Source of the DNA: Acanthamoeba lenticulata
Lineage: Eukaryota; Discosea; Longamoebia; Acanthamoebidae
DNA length: 29,538 bases
Direction: 5' to 3'
NCBI GenBank assembly: GCA_002179805.1
Contig: NAVB01001345.1
Span: 1-29,538 of the forward strand
The notes under the pieces are model-generated. The model was given only the letters and a program-made list of their open reading frames with translations. It was not told the origin of the DNA and did not search any database. Both the position numbers and the translations under genes were made by a program. Below, piece by piece: positions 1-9,154 of this stretch; within the stretch, counting starts at the first letter, position 1; every line of letters starts with the position of its first letter.

Positions 1-1298
1 ACCCCACAGCTGTATCTGCGGAATAACATCAACGCGGTGCCAATGCACGTGCTGGTGCAAATGGCCAAGGACATCGTGAGCGGGATGGAACACCTGCGGG
101 CCAACGACGTCGTGCACCGGGACCTGGCAGCGCGCAACCTCCTCCTAGAGATTCGCTCCAACGGCGAACACCGAGTCAAGGTCCGCCTTCGTCCTCGGAT
201 TTATTTATTTGTTTGTTGACTTTTCAAAGTGTTGATTTGATATTTATTCATTTCTTTATTTGAAATGGTGATTAGGTGAGCGATTTTGGACTGTCGCGTC
301 CGCTGATGGAGAGCGAGTACTACAAGACGGGCGACGCATCGCGGGGCCACATCCCGGTCAAGTGGACGGCACCCGAGGCCCTCAAATGGCTCAAGTACTC
401 ATCCCAGTCCGGTACGTTCCCCTAATTAAACCATCGAGCAAACACATTCACTTGAATAACGTTCAATCAAACTATGATTGCAGACGTGTGGGCGTTTGGA
501 GTGGTGCTGTGGGAGATCTTCTCGTACGGCCAGGCGCCCTACCCGGGGTTGTCCAACTCGGAGGTCATCCAGGAGGTGTCCAAAGGCTACCGCATGCCCT
601 CCCCGGACAACTGCCCACGCCAGGTGCGCCTCTACCTACATTTTCCCTTTTCTTTCTAGATATTTCCTATTTTCTATTTGCTATTTTTATTTTTATTCTC
701 ATTATTGACGGTTTTTGTGTGTGTGTGTGTGTGTGTGAGCAGATCGTGGAGTTGATGAACGAGTGTTGGCACGATGATCCGTCCAAGCGACCACAATGGG
801 TCAATATTTTTGTCAAGCTCGCCGCCCTCGAGGAGCAGTACGCACTCCCCCGCCAGTGCGCAGTGGCTTGGCCACCAGTCCGCTGACAGTCCGTTGGCCG
901 AAAAGGCTTTTGGACGAGTGGGAGGAGAAGGAGAAGCAACGGGAGAAGAGCGAGCAGGAGAAGCAGAAGGAGATGGCCGACCTCAAGCGGCGGTTAGACC
1001 TTCAAGAGGAGATCGAACGGGAACTCGAAAACGCGGCACGAAACTACTCATCCCAGGTACGCCTCCTTGTGCTGCTTCATGATGGCGGTGATGAACGAAC
1101 ATGACGACGATGCTGATGCTGATGACGACGATGATGGGCGATGTGCAGCACGAATGCATAGCGCAGATCGAGCGGATTCTCGATGAGTTGGATCGGAAGG
1201 TGGACGAGTCGGCCAGCCGTTCGGTCTCGCCCGTCTCGTCGTCCTTCAGCTCCTTCCCAGGCGATTCGTCATCGACGTCCTCGCTTCCCTCGTCCTGA
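1..1298 (+). CDS. Tyrosine-kinase-like protein, 3' part (5' end outside window)
   Basis: This is the C-lobe of a protein kinase followed by a coiled coil. Proposed exons are 1-180, 276-411, 484-623, 743-837, 906-1056 and 1149-1298; they give 283 residues plus a TGA stop. The catalytic loop reads HRDLAARN, the AARN form typical of tyrosine kinases and TKL relatives. DFG begins exon 2, the APE motif is present (TAPEAL), SDVWAFG follows across an intron, and WxxDPxxRP marks the end of the domain. The tail ([15 protein letters not shown]) is a charged coiled coil and then Ser-rich. The splice at 837/906 is the least certain: the kinase frame and coiled-coil frame differ, and this 68-nt intron joins them as LEEQLLDEW; a 41-nt version (838-878) also keeps phase. 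Substrate and upstream receptor or regulatory region cannot be seen. Tyrosine versus dual specificity is inferred from the loop only. Confidence 0.85.
715..738 (+). repeat. (GT)n microsatellite inside a kinase intron
   Basis: A run of about eleven GT units lies just before the acceptor of the third kinase intron (624-742), where a pyrimidine tract would normally be. It is likely length-variable between strains. Confidence 0.9.
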
Positions 1299-1679
1299 TC
1301 GGCCGAGATCAATGAACAACAACAAGAGAATGCATGAAGAAGATGATGATGATGATCGTGATCAGGATGGAAAACAAGCTGCTTGTATTTTGTGGAGATG
1401 ATGATGACGACGATGATGATAACGGTAATCTGCTGCGACCAACCAACAACAACCAACAAAGCGAGGACGAGGAGGACACACGCCCCAAATATCAACAACA
1501 ACCAACCAACCAACTTTTTAAAGGACGACGACATACACGTCTTTGTATTTATTCCCAAACACCAACAAACGCCTCCCGCCTTGATTCAACACTTGTGCAC
1601 ACAGTCTTTGCCACTTCATCAGCCTCGGGTGGCTGATCATTCCCGCGAGCTTCTCTTTTCTTAAAATCGAGTTCCATGT
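1299..1679. other. Convergent intergenic spacer, kinase and PH genes
   Basis: The stretch lies between the stop of the kinase gene on + and the stop of the PH gene on -. It holds GAT-rich simple sequence (about 1336-1425) and CAA/CCAACC-rich sequence (about 1440-1515). Open frames here are low-complexity and unconserved in appearance. I see no gene; it is probably the two 3' untranslated regions. Confidence 0.6.
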
Positions 1680-2592
1680 TCACCAGCGCCGTTGCTTGGG
1701 CGGGGGCGCCTGGACCACTTGGCCTCCGCACTTCTGCACGACGGCGAGCCACGCCTGGATCTGCAGCGCGTCGGCCGCCTGGTTCTCCTTGCACGGGAAG
1801 AGGTGGAAGGTCTTGTGGTTCTTCCTGTCCTCGATCACGAGACACTCCCGCACTGCGGCCCAAGTCGTCGTCGTCAATTTCAGCCGACTTGTCAGGCACG
1901 CAGGAAGCAGGACGCACCCCCGTAAGTGGTGTCGGTGTGGCGCGTGGCAAGGTGCACGCGAGAGCTCTTGAGCTTGATCTGGCCTTTCCTCGTCTTGTCG
2001 TGCTCAGACTTGTAGTACGTCACTTTCGATTCCTTCAAGACGAACCACCTTTTCTTCCACGACTTACGCATGTGGCCTGTGGAGACGCGCACAATGCCGT
2101 GGTGGTGAGGTTCAACCACCACGCGGCCAGGAGATGTACACAATGCAGGGAGCAACCGCAGGTCGACCTTCTTTCACGAAGTAGTCCGCGATAGTGGTTG
2201 GCTTGGCCTGGTGTTTCTTTTCCTTCCTCTTGTCCCACAGGTCCACGCCTACCTCGACCGCGCATTCTCCCAAGTGGAGCCCCACCTCGACCAACGCCTC
2301 CACCATGCTCTGCTGCCTTGCTCTGGCCAGAGCCTTCAACTGGCCGAAGCAGCTTTCAACTCTGTGACGCCCACGGACCGAGAACAGTTCGCCAATCACA
2401 AGAAACGATCGTTTTTTAATTCATTTGTGGACTTAGCCTCCTTTGCGTTCAAACGCTTCGCGTCTTCAGCATAAGTTCGTGGAAGTGGATCTTTCAAGCT
2501 CAAGTAGGATGCGAAGCGCTTGATCACACGCCAATGCCTAAAGCGCCTTTTTTCTTTTGGCTGCACGCTCACTCCCTTGGACGTGAGCCCAT
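1680..2592 (-). CDS. PH-domain protein
   Basis: A single pleckstrin-homology domain, expected to bind phosphoinositides or protein partners at membranes. Proposed exons on the minus strand are 2592-2573, 2361-2168, 2076-1918 and 1852-1680, giving 181 residues. Residues 1-70 are helical (KALARARQQSMVEALVEVGL) and resemble the end of a BAR-like or coiled region, but are too short to call. The PH domain starts at KEGHMRKSWKKRWFVL, the classic KEG...W..RWF.L beginning, and ends with the helix containing QIQAWLAVVQ. The introns 2167-2077 and 1917-1853 both keep phase inside the PH fold, which supports them. The first exon is an inference: the ATG at 2592 lies about 115 nt below a TATA box and joins in phase to 2361. 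An alternative start is the in-frame ATG near 2307. Confidence 0.78.
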
Positions 2593-2997
2593 GCCACGTT
2601 CGGGTGGGTGGAAGAGGTTTCTTGCACACACCCGATGCGAACGATACGACGAGGTTAAGCGGACTTTGAGATACACACGCCCAGCGCACAAGCCTTAATT
2701 CGGGCTTTTATATCCAGCCACCATCCAATCGCAGTGCTGCAGACCTGGCTCATTTGGGTCTACGAAGCAACTGCCTATTGGCGCATCGGGGGGAATGAAA
2801 GTCTAGTTGCACAACAGCTAGTGGTGTGCTCGGTCCTCCCTCCGGCAAGTCTCCGGCCCGGGCGCTCCAGTAGGTGATTGGTGCCGTACCTCCGGCTTAT
2901 GCGCGCATCAATCACCTTACCACTTTACCGGCTCAGTCTCTCAACTGGCCACACACTGCACAACACACTCAAGGCAGGAGGTACATACGCACGAACC
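2593..2997. other. Divergent promoter region, PH and GH5 genes
   Basis: This gap separates the starts of the minus-strand PH gene and the plus-strand glycosidase gene. The only recognisable element is the TATA box facing the PH gene. On the GH5 side there is no clear TATA; pyrimidine-rich CTCAGTCTCTC at about 2933-2943 could be an initiator. Short open frames here look like chance. Confidence 0.5.
2706..2712 (-). promoter_or_regulatory. TATA box of the PH-domain gene
   Basis: The minus strand reads GGATATAAAAGCC, with TATAAAA at these bases. A start site about 30 nt downstream, near 2680, would leave about 88 nt of leader before the proposed ATG at 2592. Confidence 0.55.
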
Positions 2998-5806
2998 ATG
3001 ACCAAGCTCCTCAGCTGCGTTGTGCTGCTGCTCTCTCTTGTGGTTGCCGGTGCGCGATTGCCCTTAACCTTCCTATTTTGGGGTCATTAATGATCCGACC
3101 AGAAGCTTATCTTGTTCCACCTTGACACTTTCCTCTAGGTTCGCATGCCCAAAAGTATTGGGGAACGAATATCGCCGCCCTTGGCTGGGGCGAAGCTGCG
3201 ATTCCTGGCGTTGCGGGCCAAAACTTTCCCCTCATCTCCACGTCCGAGGTCGACTACTTCTCGAGCCGCGGCATGAACACGATCCGCGTCTCCATCCTCT
3301 GGGAGCGCATCCAGCCCACGCTCTTTGGGGCGCTGGACACGCTCTACCTGAGCTACATTGTACGTCTGCCGAGCTCCTCCGGTATAGAATCTCTGGACCT
3401 TTGTCTCAACCTTCTTCTTCAACAGACGGACAGCGTCAACTACATCACCAGCGTCAAGGGCATGTACTGCGTGCTAGATCTCCACAACTATCACCGCTAC
3501 CGCGGGAACGTGATCGGGTCGGCGGCGGTGCCCTACGACGCCCTCACCGACGTGTGGCAGAAGTTGGCCGGCGTGTACAAGACCAACCCGCGCATGATCT
3601 GGGGCACCATGAACGAGCCCCATGATGTGACCTACCTCGACGCCCGCCTCGGCGCCAACGCCGCGATCAAGGGCATCCGTAACGCCGGCGCCAACCAGCT
3701 GATCACGCTCTGCGGCAACGACTACTCGGCCGTGTACTCTTGGGTGGGCACCAACAGCGAGTGGATGGGCCCGGCCAACATCACGGACCCCCAGAACAAC
3801 TGGTACACGCGTTTTCGATAGAAGAGGTCCGTTTTTACTTCTCTTAAACTGGCCGTTGTCGTCGAAACCAGGGTTTATGAGCTTCACCAGTATTTCGATG
3901 GCAATGGCGGCTCAACTGTTTGCCAACCGAATTTCCCCGTGAGCTTCTGGTTCGATCCGGCGACCCAGTGGGCCAGGAGGAACAACGTGTACGTTCCTCT
4001 TTCGCTGGAACCGTTCAAGAATGCCCAGTTGGCTAATCATCATCAACCAAATAATCAGAAAACTGTATCTCGGAGAGTTCGGCATCAATGACTCGGACCA
4101 GTGTCTTCCGCTTCTTCACACCGTACTCCAGTACCTTCAGGTTCGTCGGCCACCCTTTCTTGAGCACAAGTTTGTGTTCTCACCTGACGCACCCACATCA
4201 GGCCAATAATGACGTGTGGATCGGGTGGACCTGGTGGGCCGCGACTCCGATGTTGGACAACTACATCTACAACATTGAGCCTCTTCCCAACGGCGCCGAC
4301 CGCGGCCGCCTGATGGGCGTGCTGCAGCAGTACTTCCCCAAGCCCAGCGCATCCCCCTCAGCCACACCCAAGGTGTCGCCCTCGAGCAGTCCCAAGGCCT
4401 CGCCATCAAGCAGCCCTAAGGCCTCGCCCTCGAGCAGCCCCAAGGTTTCCCCTTCGAGCAGCCCTGCAGTCTCGCCGTCGAACAGCCCCAAGGTGTCGCC
4501 CTCGACCAGTCCCAAGGTGTCGCCCTCGACCAGCCCCAAAGTGTCGCCCTCAACCAGTCCCAAGGTGTCGCCGTCGGCCAGCCCCAAGGCGGCCACGGGC
4601 AGCAAGGCCAAGTATTATGGTGTCAACGAAGTCGCGCTCAGCTGGGGCGCGAGCGCCATCCCGGGCGTGGTGAACACCAACTTCCCCCTCGTCAGCCAGG
4701 CATCGATCGACTACTTTGCCGCCAAGGGCATGAACACCATCCGCGTGCCCTTCCTCTGGGAGCGCCTCCAGCCCGTGCTCTACGGCGACTTTGACTGGAC
4801 CTACGCTGGCTATATTGTACGCTCGCTCCACGCTCCTCGCCCTCTTCAATGAATGCTGATAGCATCTCCTCGATGGACAGACCGACACGGTGAACTACAT
4901 CACCAACACCAAGGGCCTCAACTGCGTCCTTGACATGCACAACGGCCACCGCTTCAACGGGCAGCTGCTGGGCTCTTCTGCCGTGCCGTATTACACCATC
5001 ACCAACGTGTGGTACCGCCTCGCGGGCCTCTTCCTCAACAACCCGCGCGTGCTGTTCGCCGTGATGAACCAGCCCTACGGCGTGTCCTACTATGACGCAC
5101 AGCAGGGCGCTCAGTACGCCATCAACGGCATCCGCGGGGTCGGCGCCACTGTACGTTCTACATCCAGCAGCTCTCCTAATCTTACTGGCAAGATGACTCA
5201 CGAGCCATCCCTTCTTCAGCATCCAATCCTGGTCGATGGCAGCGACTACTCGGCCGTGTCCACGTGGGTGGGCACCAACAGCCAGTGGATGGGCCCTGCC
5301 AACCTCACCGGTGCAGGCACGTTCTACTACGAGATGCACCAGTTCTTCGGCGACCAGGGCGCCCAGACTGTGTGCAACCCCAACACCAACGTCGCCGCTC
5401 TGTTTGGCTCCACGACCACCTGGGCTCGCTCCGTTGGCGCGTGCGTGGCTCGCCTCGCTTTCTTGTCCTCGCACAAGTCCACAACACACTCTCACACCTG
5501 TGCTACCTGTACAGGAAGGTGTTCTTGGGCTCGTTCGGAATCAATGACTCGGACCAGTGCTTGCCCCTGCTCGACAGCCTCATGACTTACCTCAACGTGC
5601 GGACATGTCCTCCTCTTCCCCAGAATTGTGATCGCTGACTGACCTGACGCGCCAACGCACTGCAGGCGAACTCGGACGTGTGGGTGGGATGGACCTTCTG
5701 GGCGGCGGGCCCGTGGCTTAGCGCGGATTACCCGTTCAACATCGAACCCAAGGCTGGCGGCACGGATGCGAACCGCATCATGGCCACCCTGAAGAAGTAT
5801 TTCTGA
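2998..5806 (+). CDS. Secreted tandem GH5 protein (active plus catalytically dead domain)
   Basis: An endoglucanase-like protein of 725 residues. Exons: 2998-3049, 3139-3359, 3426-3802, 3872-3988, 4059-4140, 4202-4816, 4881-5150, 5220-5440, 5515-5596, 5666-5806. A signal peptide (MTKLLSCVVLLLSLVVAG) precedes the first GH5 domain (about 22-325), with NTIRVS, the acid/base glutamate in MNEPHD (E155) and the nucleophile in LGEFGIND (E262). A Ser/Pro/Lys linker (about 328-413) follows. The second domain (about 418-725) keeps NTIRVPFLWERLQP, LDMHN, YEMHQFF and VGWTFW, but has MNQPYG (Q552) and LGSFGIND (S658), so both catalytic residues are gone. Introns sit at matching positions in the two halves, pointing to internal duplication. 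Domain one is expected to hydrolyse beta-glucan outside the cell or in phagosomes or the cyst wall; domain two may only bind glucan. AATAAA follows at 5830-5835. Confidence 0.9.
4336..4590 (+). repeat. Coding 24-bp minisatellite (SPSSSPKV linker)
   Basis: About ten imperfect 24-bp units encode SPSSSPKV/SPSTSPKV-type octapeptides between the two GH5 domains. It is a flexible linker, probably O-glycosylated, and likely variable in copy number. Confidence 0.9.
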
Positions 5807-6359
5807 TGAGATTCTGAGCCCAGTGTACGAATAAACGAAATGATGCTTGAAGCAAAAGCAGCAAGCAAGAAGATCGGTCGGCTGAGTGGCTCAGGCGTCA
5901 TCTGCCAGAACTGCTGCTTGCAAAGGAGTAACACCAGAAAAAGAGGTGGTGAGACGCTCCCAGAGTCGAACTGGGGCCTCCTTGAACGCCAAGAACTTGG
6001 AACACTTGCAAACGAGTGAGCCTTGACTTATGAACCGGCTGTGTAAGAGCCACAATGTGGAGGCCCTGGAAACACGACGAAATCAAGGCGGGATGCCAAC
6101 TTACCCCAAGCGCTCACCACCAAGACTCTTTGCATGCAAGCGGCTTTATAATGTTCAGCTCCGACGAACGCTAGCTCTTGTGGTTGGTGACTTTTATTTG
6201 TTCAGCGCAATAATTTAGGCAGCTAAGCAGGAGGAGCAAGACGGTCGTCCTTCCGCCAGATACAACGGGGCGAAGTTCGGAAAAGTTGCTCCTGCCGCAC
6301 CAGCGTGGAGAACAAAGTGATGATGCCACTAAAGAAGAAGCGTGACACAAAAAGAAGAT
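5807..6359. other. Intergenic region, mostly without recognisable features
   Basis: The first 30 bases hold the GH5 polyadenylation signal. At about 5965-5982 a 5-bp stem with a TTCGACT loop on the minus strand looks like an isolated tRNA T-arm, but no matching acceptor stem is found. Nothing else is recognisable up to the first tRNA. Confidence 0.5.
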
Positions 6360-6439
6360 ACAGGCCTGCTGGGGGTCGAACCCAGAATCTCCTGATTCGT
6401 AGTCAGACGCCTTTCCATTGGGCCACAGGCCTGGCTTGC
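6340..6439 (-). repeat. 100-bp duplicated block with tRNA-Arg, copy 1
   Basis: These 100 bases appear identical to 8931-9030, covering the tRNA plus about 20 nt of its 3' flank with the terminator and 6 nt of its 5' flank. Outside the block the flanks differ. Confidence 0.9.
6360..6433 (-). tRNA. tRNA-Arg (ACG), copy 1
   Basis: A 74-nt cloverleaf on the minus strand. The 7-bp acceptor stem (CAGGCCT with AGGCCTG) is perfect, the B box reads GGGTTCGACCCC, and the anticodon loop CTACGAA gives anticodon ACG (6398-6400), read as I-C-G for CGN arginine codons. There is no intron and CCA is not encoded. A T-run (TCTTCTTTTT) just downstream is the Pol III terminator. Confidence 0.95.
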
Positions 6440-6506
6440 CAGTGAGATGGTACAAGTAGCGAAGTGCAAAGCTGCTGGTGTACTCATCAAATAAACGAAA
6501 AAAGGT

Positions 6507-6588
6507 TGAGCGAAGTGGGATTTGAACCCACGCATCCGAAGATAACAGTGCCTTAAACTGTCGCCTTAGACCGCTCGGCCATCCGCCC
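6507..6588 (-). tRNA. tRNA-Leu (AAG)
   Basis: An 82-nt class II tRNA on the minus strand with a long variable arm. The acceptor stem GGGCGGA pairs with TTCGCTC with two G-T pairs, and the discriminator is A. The A box TGGCCGAGCGG and B box GGTTCAAATCC are canonical. The anticodon stem-loop ACAGT-TTAAGGC-ACTGT gives AAG (6552-6554). A T6 run (6498-6503 region) terminates Pol III. Orientation is the same as the neighbouring tRNA-Arg. Confidence 0.95.
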
Positions 6589-6696
6589 AATGCTGTAAAA
6601 GATGATTCTGCAGCTTACACTTAACAGGCCCTGTCGGTTGTAAAGACGGCAATGTACATTTTAAAGAATAAGAACATTGCTCCATGAACTTCTTGT

Positions 6697-8706
6697 TCAG
6701 AGCTCCTCCTTTGTGAGCACCAGCGTAAAGACGCCGTGCTCATGGGTGGACTGTGTCAGGCTCTTGTCGATGAAAAAGTTGGGCAGCTCAAGATGCTTCT
6801 GGAAGCAGCCCGCAAACCGCTCCTCCCGTAGCGTACGATCAAAGTCGCCCTCCACGTCTCGACATCCTCTGCATTCACCACAAGCCACCATCAGCGCTCG
6901 CGATTGGCCAAAAGATATAGTTTAAGAAGTAAAAACGAACCGGATGACGACTTGATTGCCGACTGTCTTCCACTCGACCCGCTCCACGCCAGGCAAGTCG
7001 ACGGTGATTGTGACGACGCCCTCTTTTTCGCCTACCGTCATCGGCTGAGTGAAGAGACCGTTGAACATGAAGTCGACGAAGCCGTCCTCCTTGAACTGAA
7101 GGTAGGGCGAGATGCTGACGTTAGGCCCGAGCGGCGCCGTGGGCCGGATGGCCGGGATGAAATTGGTCGTCTTCCCAGCCTCGGTCACCGTCCCGGCGGC
7201 CTCGCTAAAGGCCAGCTCGAAGTTGACGTGGCCGTTGATATCAATCTCCTCCCCGATCCCGGCTTGGCACCGGACGCTGGCCCCGGCAGGCTGCGACGGC
7301 ACCGAGAGGTCGAGCAGGTAGCGCACGCCCAAGTAGTTGGCCACCCGCCGCAGCAAGCTGCCCGCGCCCTGGTTGGCGGGCTTCTCGTTGTCATCATCGT
7401 CGTGAAGAACGCCAGTCGTGTCCCGCGGCTGCGGGGCCTTGACGAGGTACTTGGTCTTGAGCAGCCGCTTGGCGTGGTGCATGAGGTCGGGCAGCAACGA
7501 ACTCACCTCGCGGCGGTCCATACGTCCGCCGAGCACGTTGGTCAGGAATCCGATCGTGCGTTCGTTGTAGTGGCGCCCGGCCGGCGTGCCTTGGCGCGCG
7601 ATCTGCAAGAGGCCACGAGTCATCAGCGTGTGGCCCTGGAGGCTGTAGAGCGGGAAGACCGGGGGAGACGTACGACAAAGTGGTAAAAGTGCTCCGAGGT
7701 AAAGAAGGTGCCCTGGTTGTCCCCGTCCGTGGCATTGAAGGCGCCCCGGATGTCCGTTGCGATGACCTTTTCCACGTCGGCCACCTCCTCGATGTCCTTC
7801 AAGTTGTGCAGAAGCAACAGCCGCTCCTTCACCTTCTGGTGCGGGTAGTCCCGCTGCAGGCGGCGCTGAAGGGCGGTGAGGTAGACTTGGTCCTGGAGAG
7901 TGACCTGGTTGAGCACGTAGATGTCGGTGTCGCACAGCGAAAAGACGAGCTCTTGGAGGAAGGAGTCCGTGAGCCGCCTGTCCAGCTGCTGTTGCTCGTC
8001 TGTACGAGACACACGACGGCGGGTTAAAATGAGCCAATCACAATCTTTTGCTGGTTTACGCACTCTGGACGGGGACGTCGGTGCCGGCCGTGTCGATGAA
8101 GAGGACGTCGAGTCCGCTGGACATGTTGACGTACTTGACGCTGAGGCCAGGCGTGTGGAGGGTGTAGCCGTTGGGCGGAGGCGCACCGGCCAGCATGCCC
8201 AACACAAAGGTCTTGCCCCGGTTGAACCCGCCCTTGAAGCATGTGCGCACGGCCTTGCGGGACCCTACGCGTTCCAAGAAGCGTGCATAGCCCTCCTCGA
8301 AGATGACGTCCCAGCCGTGCCCTTGGAGCAGAGCGGCCACCGAGTTGATGTCCACTACGCCGTCGTAAGGCAGCACCTTGACGTTATCAGGGCCGGTGGG
8401 AAAGACGAAGCGTATGAACTCGTCCCACATCTCGGTGGGCTTCTTCTGCTTAAGCAGCTCAAAGGCCTCCTGCAGAGCCGAGGTGGCGGCATGCATCATG
8501 AGCCTGGCACGACGCAAATCATCACGCCACGAAACACTGAACGTCAGCGAAGCCGCGGCTTGAGTACTCTGGCCTTGGGCAGGAGGTTCTTGGTACCGGT
8601 CGACGAGCTGGGTAGCTTGCGCCATGCTGCCCGTTCCTTCACCCAGGACCAGAAAAAGCAGTAGCAGGCCCGTCGCCGTGGTCTTTCGGCTGAGCTCCAT
8701 CACCAT
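6697..8706 (-). CDS. Signal-peptide P-loop GTPase with C-terminal Hsp20 domain
   Basis: Exons on the minus strand: 8706-8064, 7999-7674, 7602-6941, 6868-6697 (600 residues; an ATG at 8739 would add 11). An N-terminal hydrophobic segment (TGLLLLFLVL) suggests a signal peptide or anchor. A dynamin/GBP-like G domain follows: P-loop GGFNRGKT near residue 160, a switch-I-like TPGLSVK, and Walker B DTAGTD; LLHNLKD may serve as the base-recognition motif. The C-terminal 110 or so residues form an alpha-crystallin fold: TITVDLPGVERVEW, a phase-1/2 split intron, then RFAGCFQKHLELP and the GVFTLVLTK end strand. Known: such GTPases remodel membranes and Hsp20 domains hold unfolded clients. Inferred: an ER or vesicle protein coupling the two. 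The intron 7673-7603 has an alternative 38-nt form. Two tRNA genes lie downstream on the same strand. Confidence 0.82.
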
Positions 8707-8930
8707 CGTGTACTGTGTCTTCGAGTCTTGTGCTGGCAAGGGTTCAGCGGTGTGTTGGTTGCGCAGAGCGTCGGGTCTGGCGTAATGCCTGGCAGTCGAC
8801 GTGGCGCACGTAATTTAGGCTGGGGTATGTCATAACCTGTCCTCAAAAACACACGCAAGTGTTTCCGGAGAATCAACCACGCCCTTTTCCGCCACGTGTC
8901 TCATTGCCAAAAAGAAGCTGAAGCCGTTCT

Positions 8931-9030
8931 GCGTGACACAAAAAGAAGATACAGGCCTGCTGGGGGTCGAACCCAGAATCTCCTGATTCGTAGTCAGACG
9001 CCTTTCCATTGGGCCACAGGCCTGGCTTGC
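8931..9030 (-). repeat. 100-bp duplicated block with tRNA-Arg, copy 2
   Basis: Identical to 6340-6439 over 100 bases and in the same orientation, 2591 bp away. Sequence outside the block does not match. Confidence 0.9.
8951..9024 (-). tRNA. tRNA-Arg (ACG), copy 2
   Basis: Identical in sequence to the tRNA at 6360-6433, with the same anticodon ACG (8989-8991) and the same downstream T-run terminator. It lies upstream of the GTPase gene, so the two copies bracket that gene. Confidence 0.95.
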
Positions 9031-9154
9031 GAACAAATCGGCCTGGCTGATTATTAATAGTAGACTAGTTGCAGAGTGCTGCGTCCCTCCTTGTAAACGT
9101 GCCTGTACAGTCCCTTCGTGCTCACAGCATTACGATGAATAGAATAAAATAAAT

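Noticed and set aside
838..863. 26-nt intron joining the kinase and coiled-coil frames
   Set aside because: Keeps phase but is too short; a 68-nt intron with the same donor (838-905) also keeps phase and gives a continuous coiled coil.
4267..4611. 114-residue minus-strand open frame rich in EGDTLGL repeats
   Set aside because: It is the antisense shadow of the 24-bp repeats coding the GH5 linker.
5876..5905. A-box-like GGCTGAGTGGCTCAGGC on the plus strand
   Set aside because: It is a local palindrome with no downstream B box in the same orientation.
5945..6030. Possible third minus-strand tRNA (T-arm CCCAG-TTCGACT-CTGGG)
   Set aside because: No acceptor partner for AGCGTCT, no A box and no anticodon stem at the right distance.
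6904..7686. Long plus-strand frame of 260 codons
   Set aside because: Antisense to the GTPase-Hsp20 exons; long antisense frames are common in GC-rich coding DNA.
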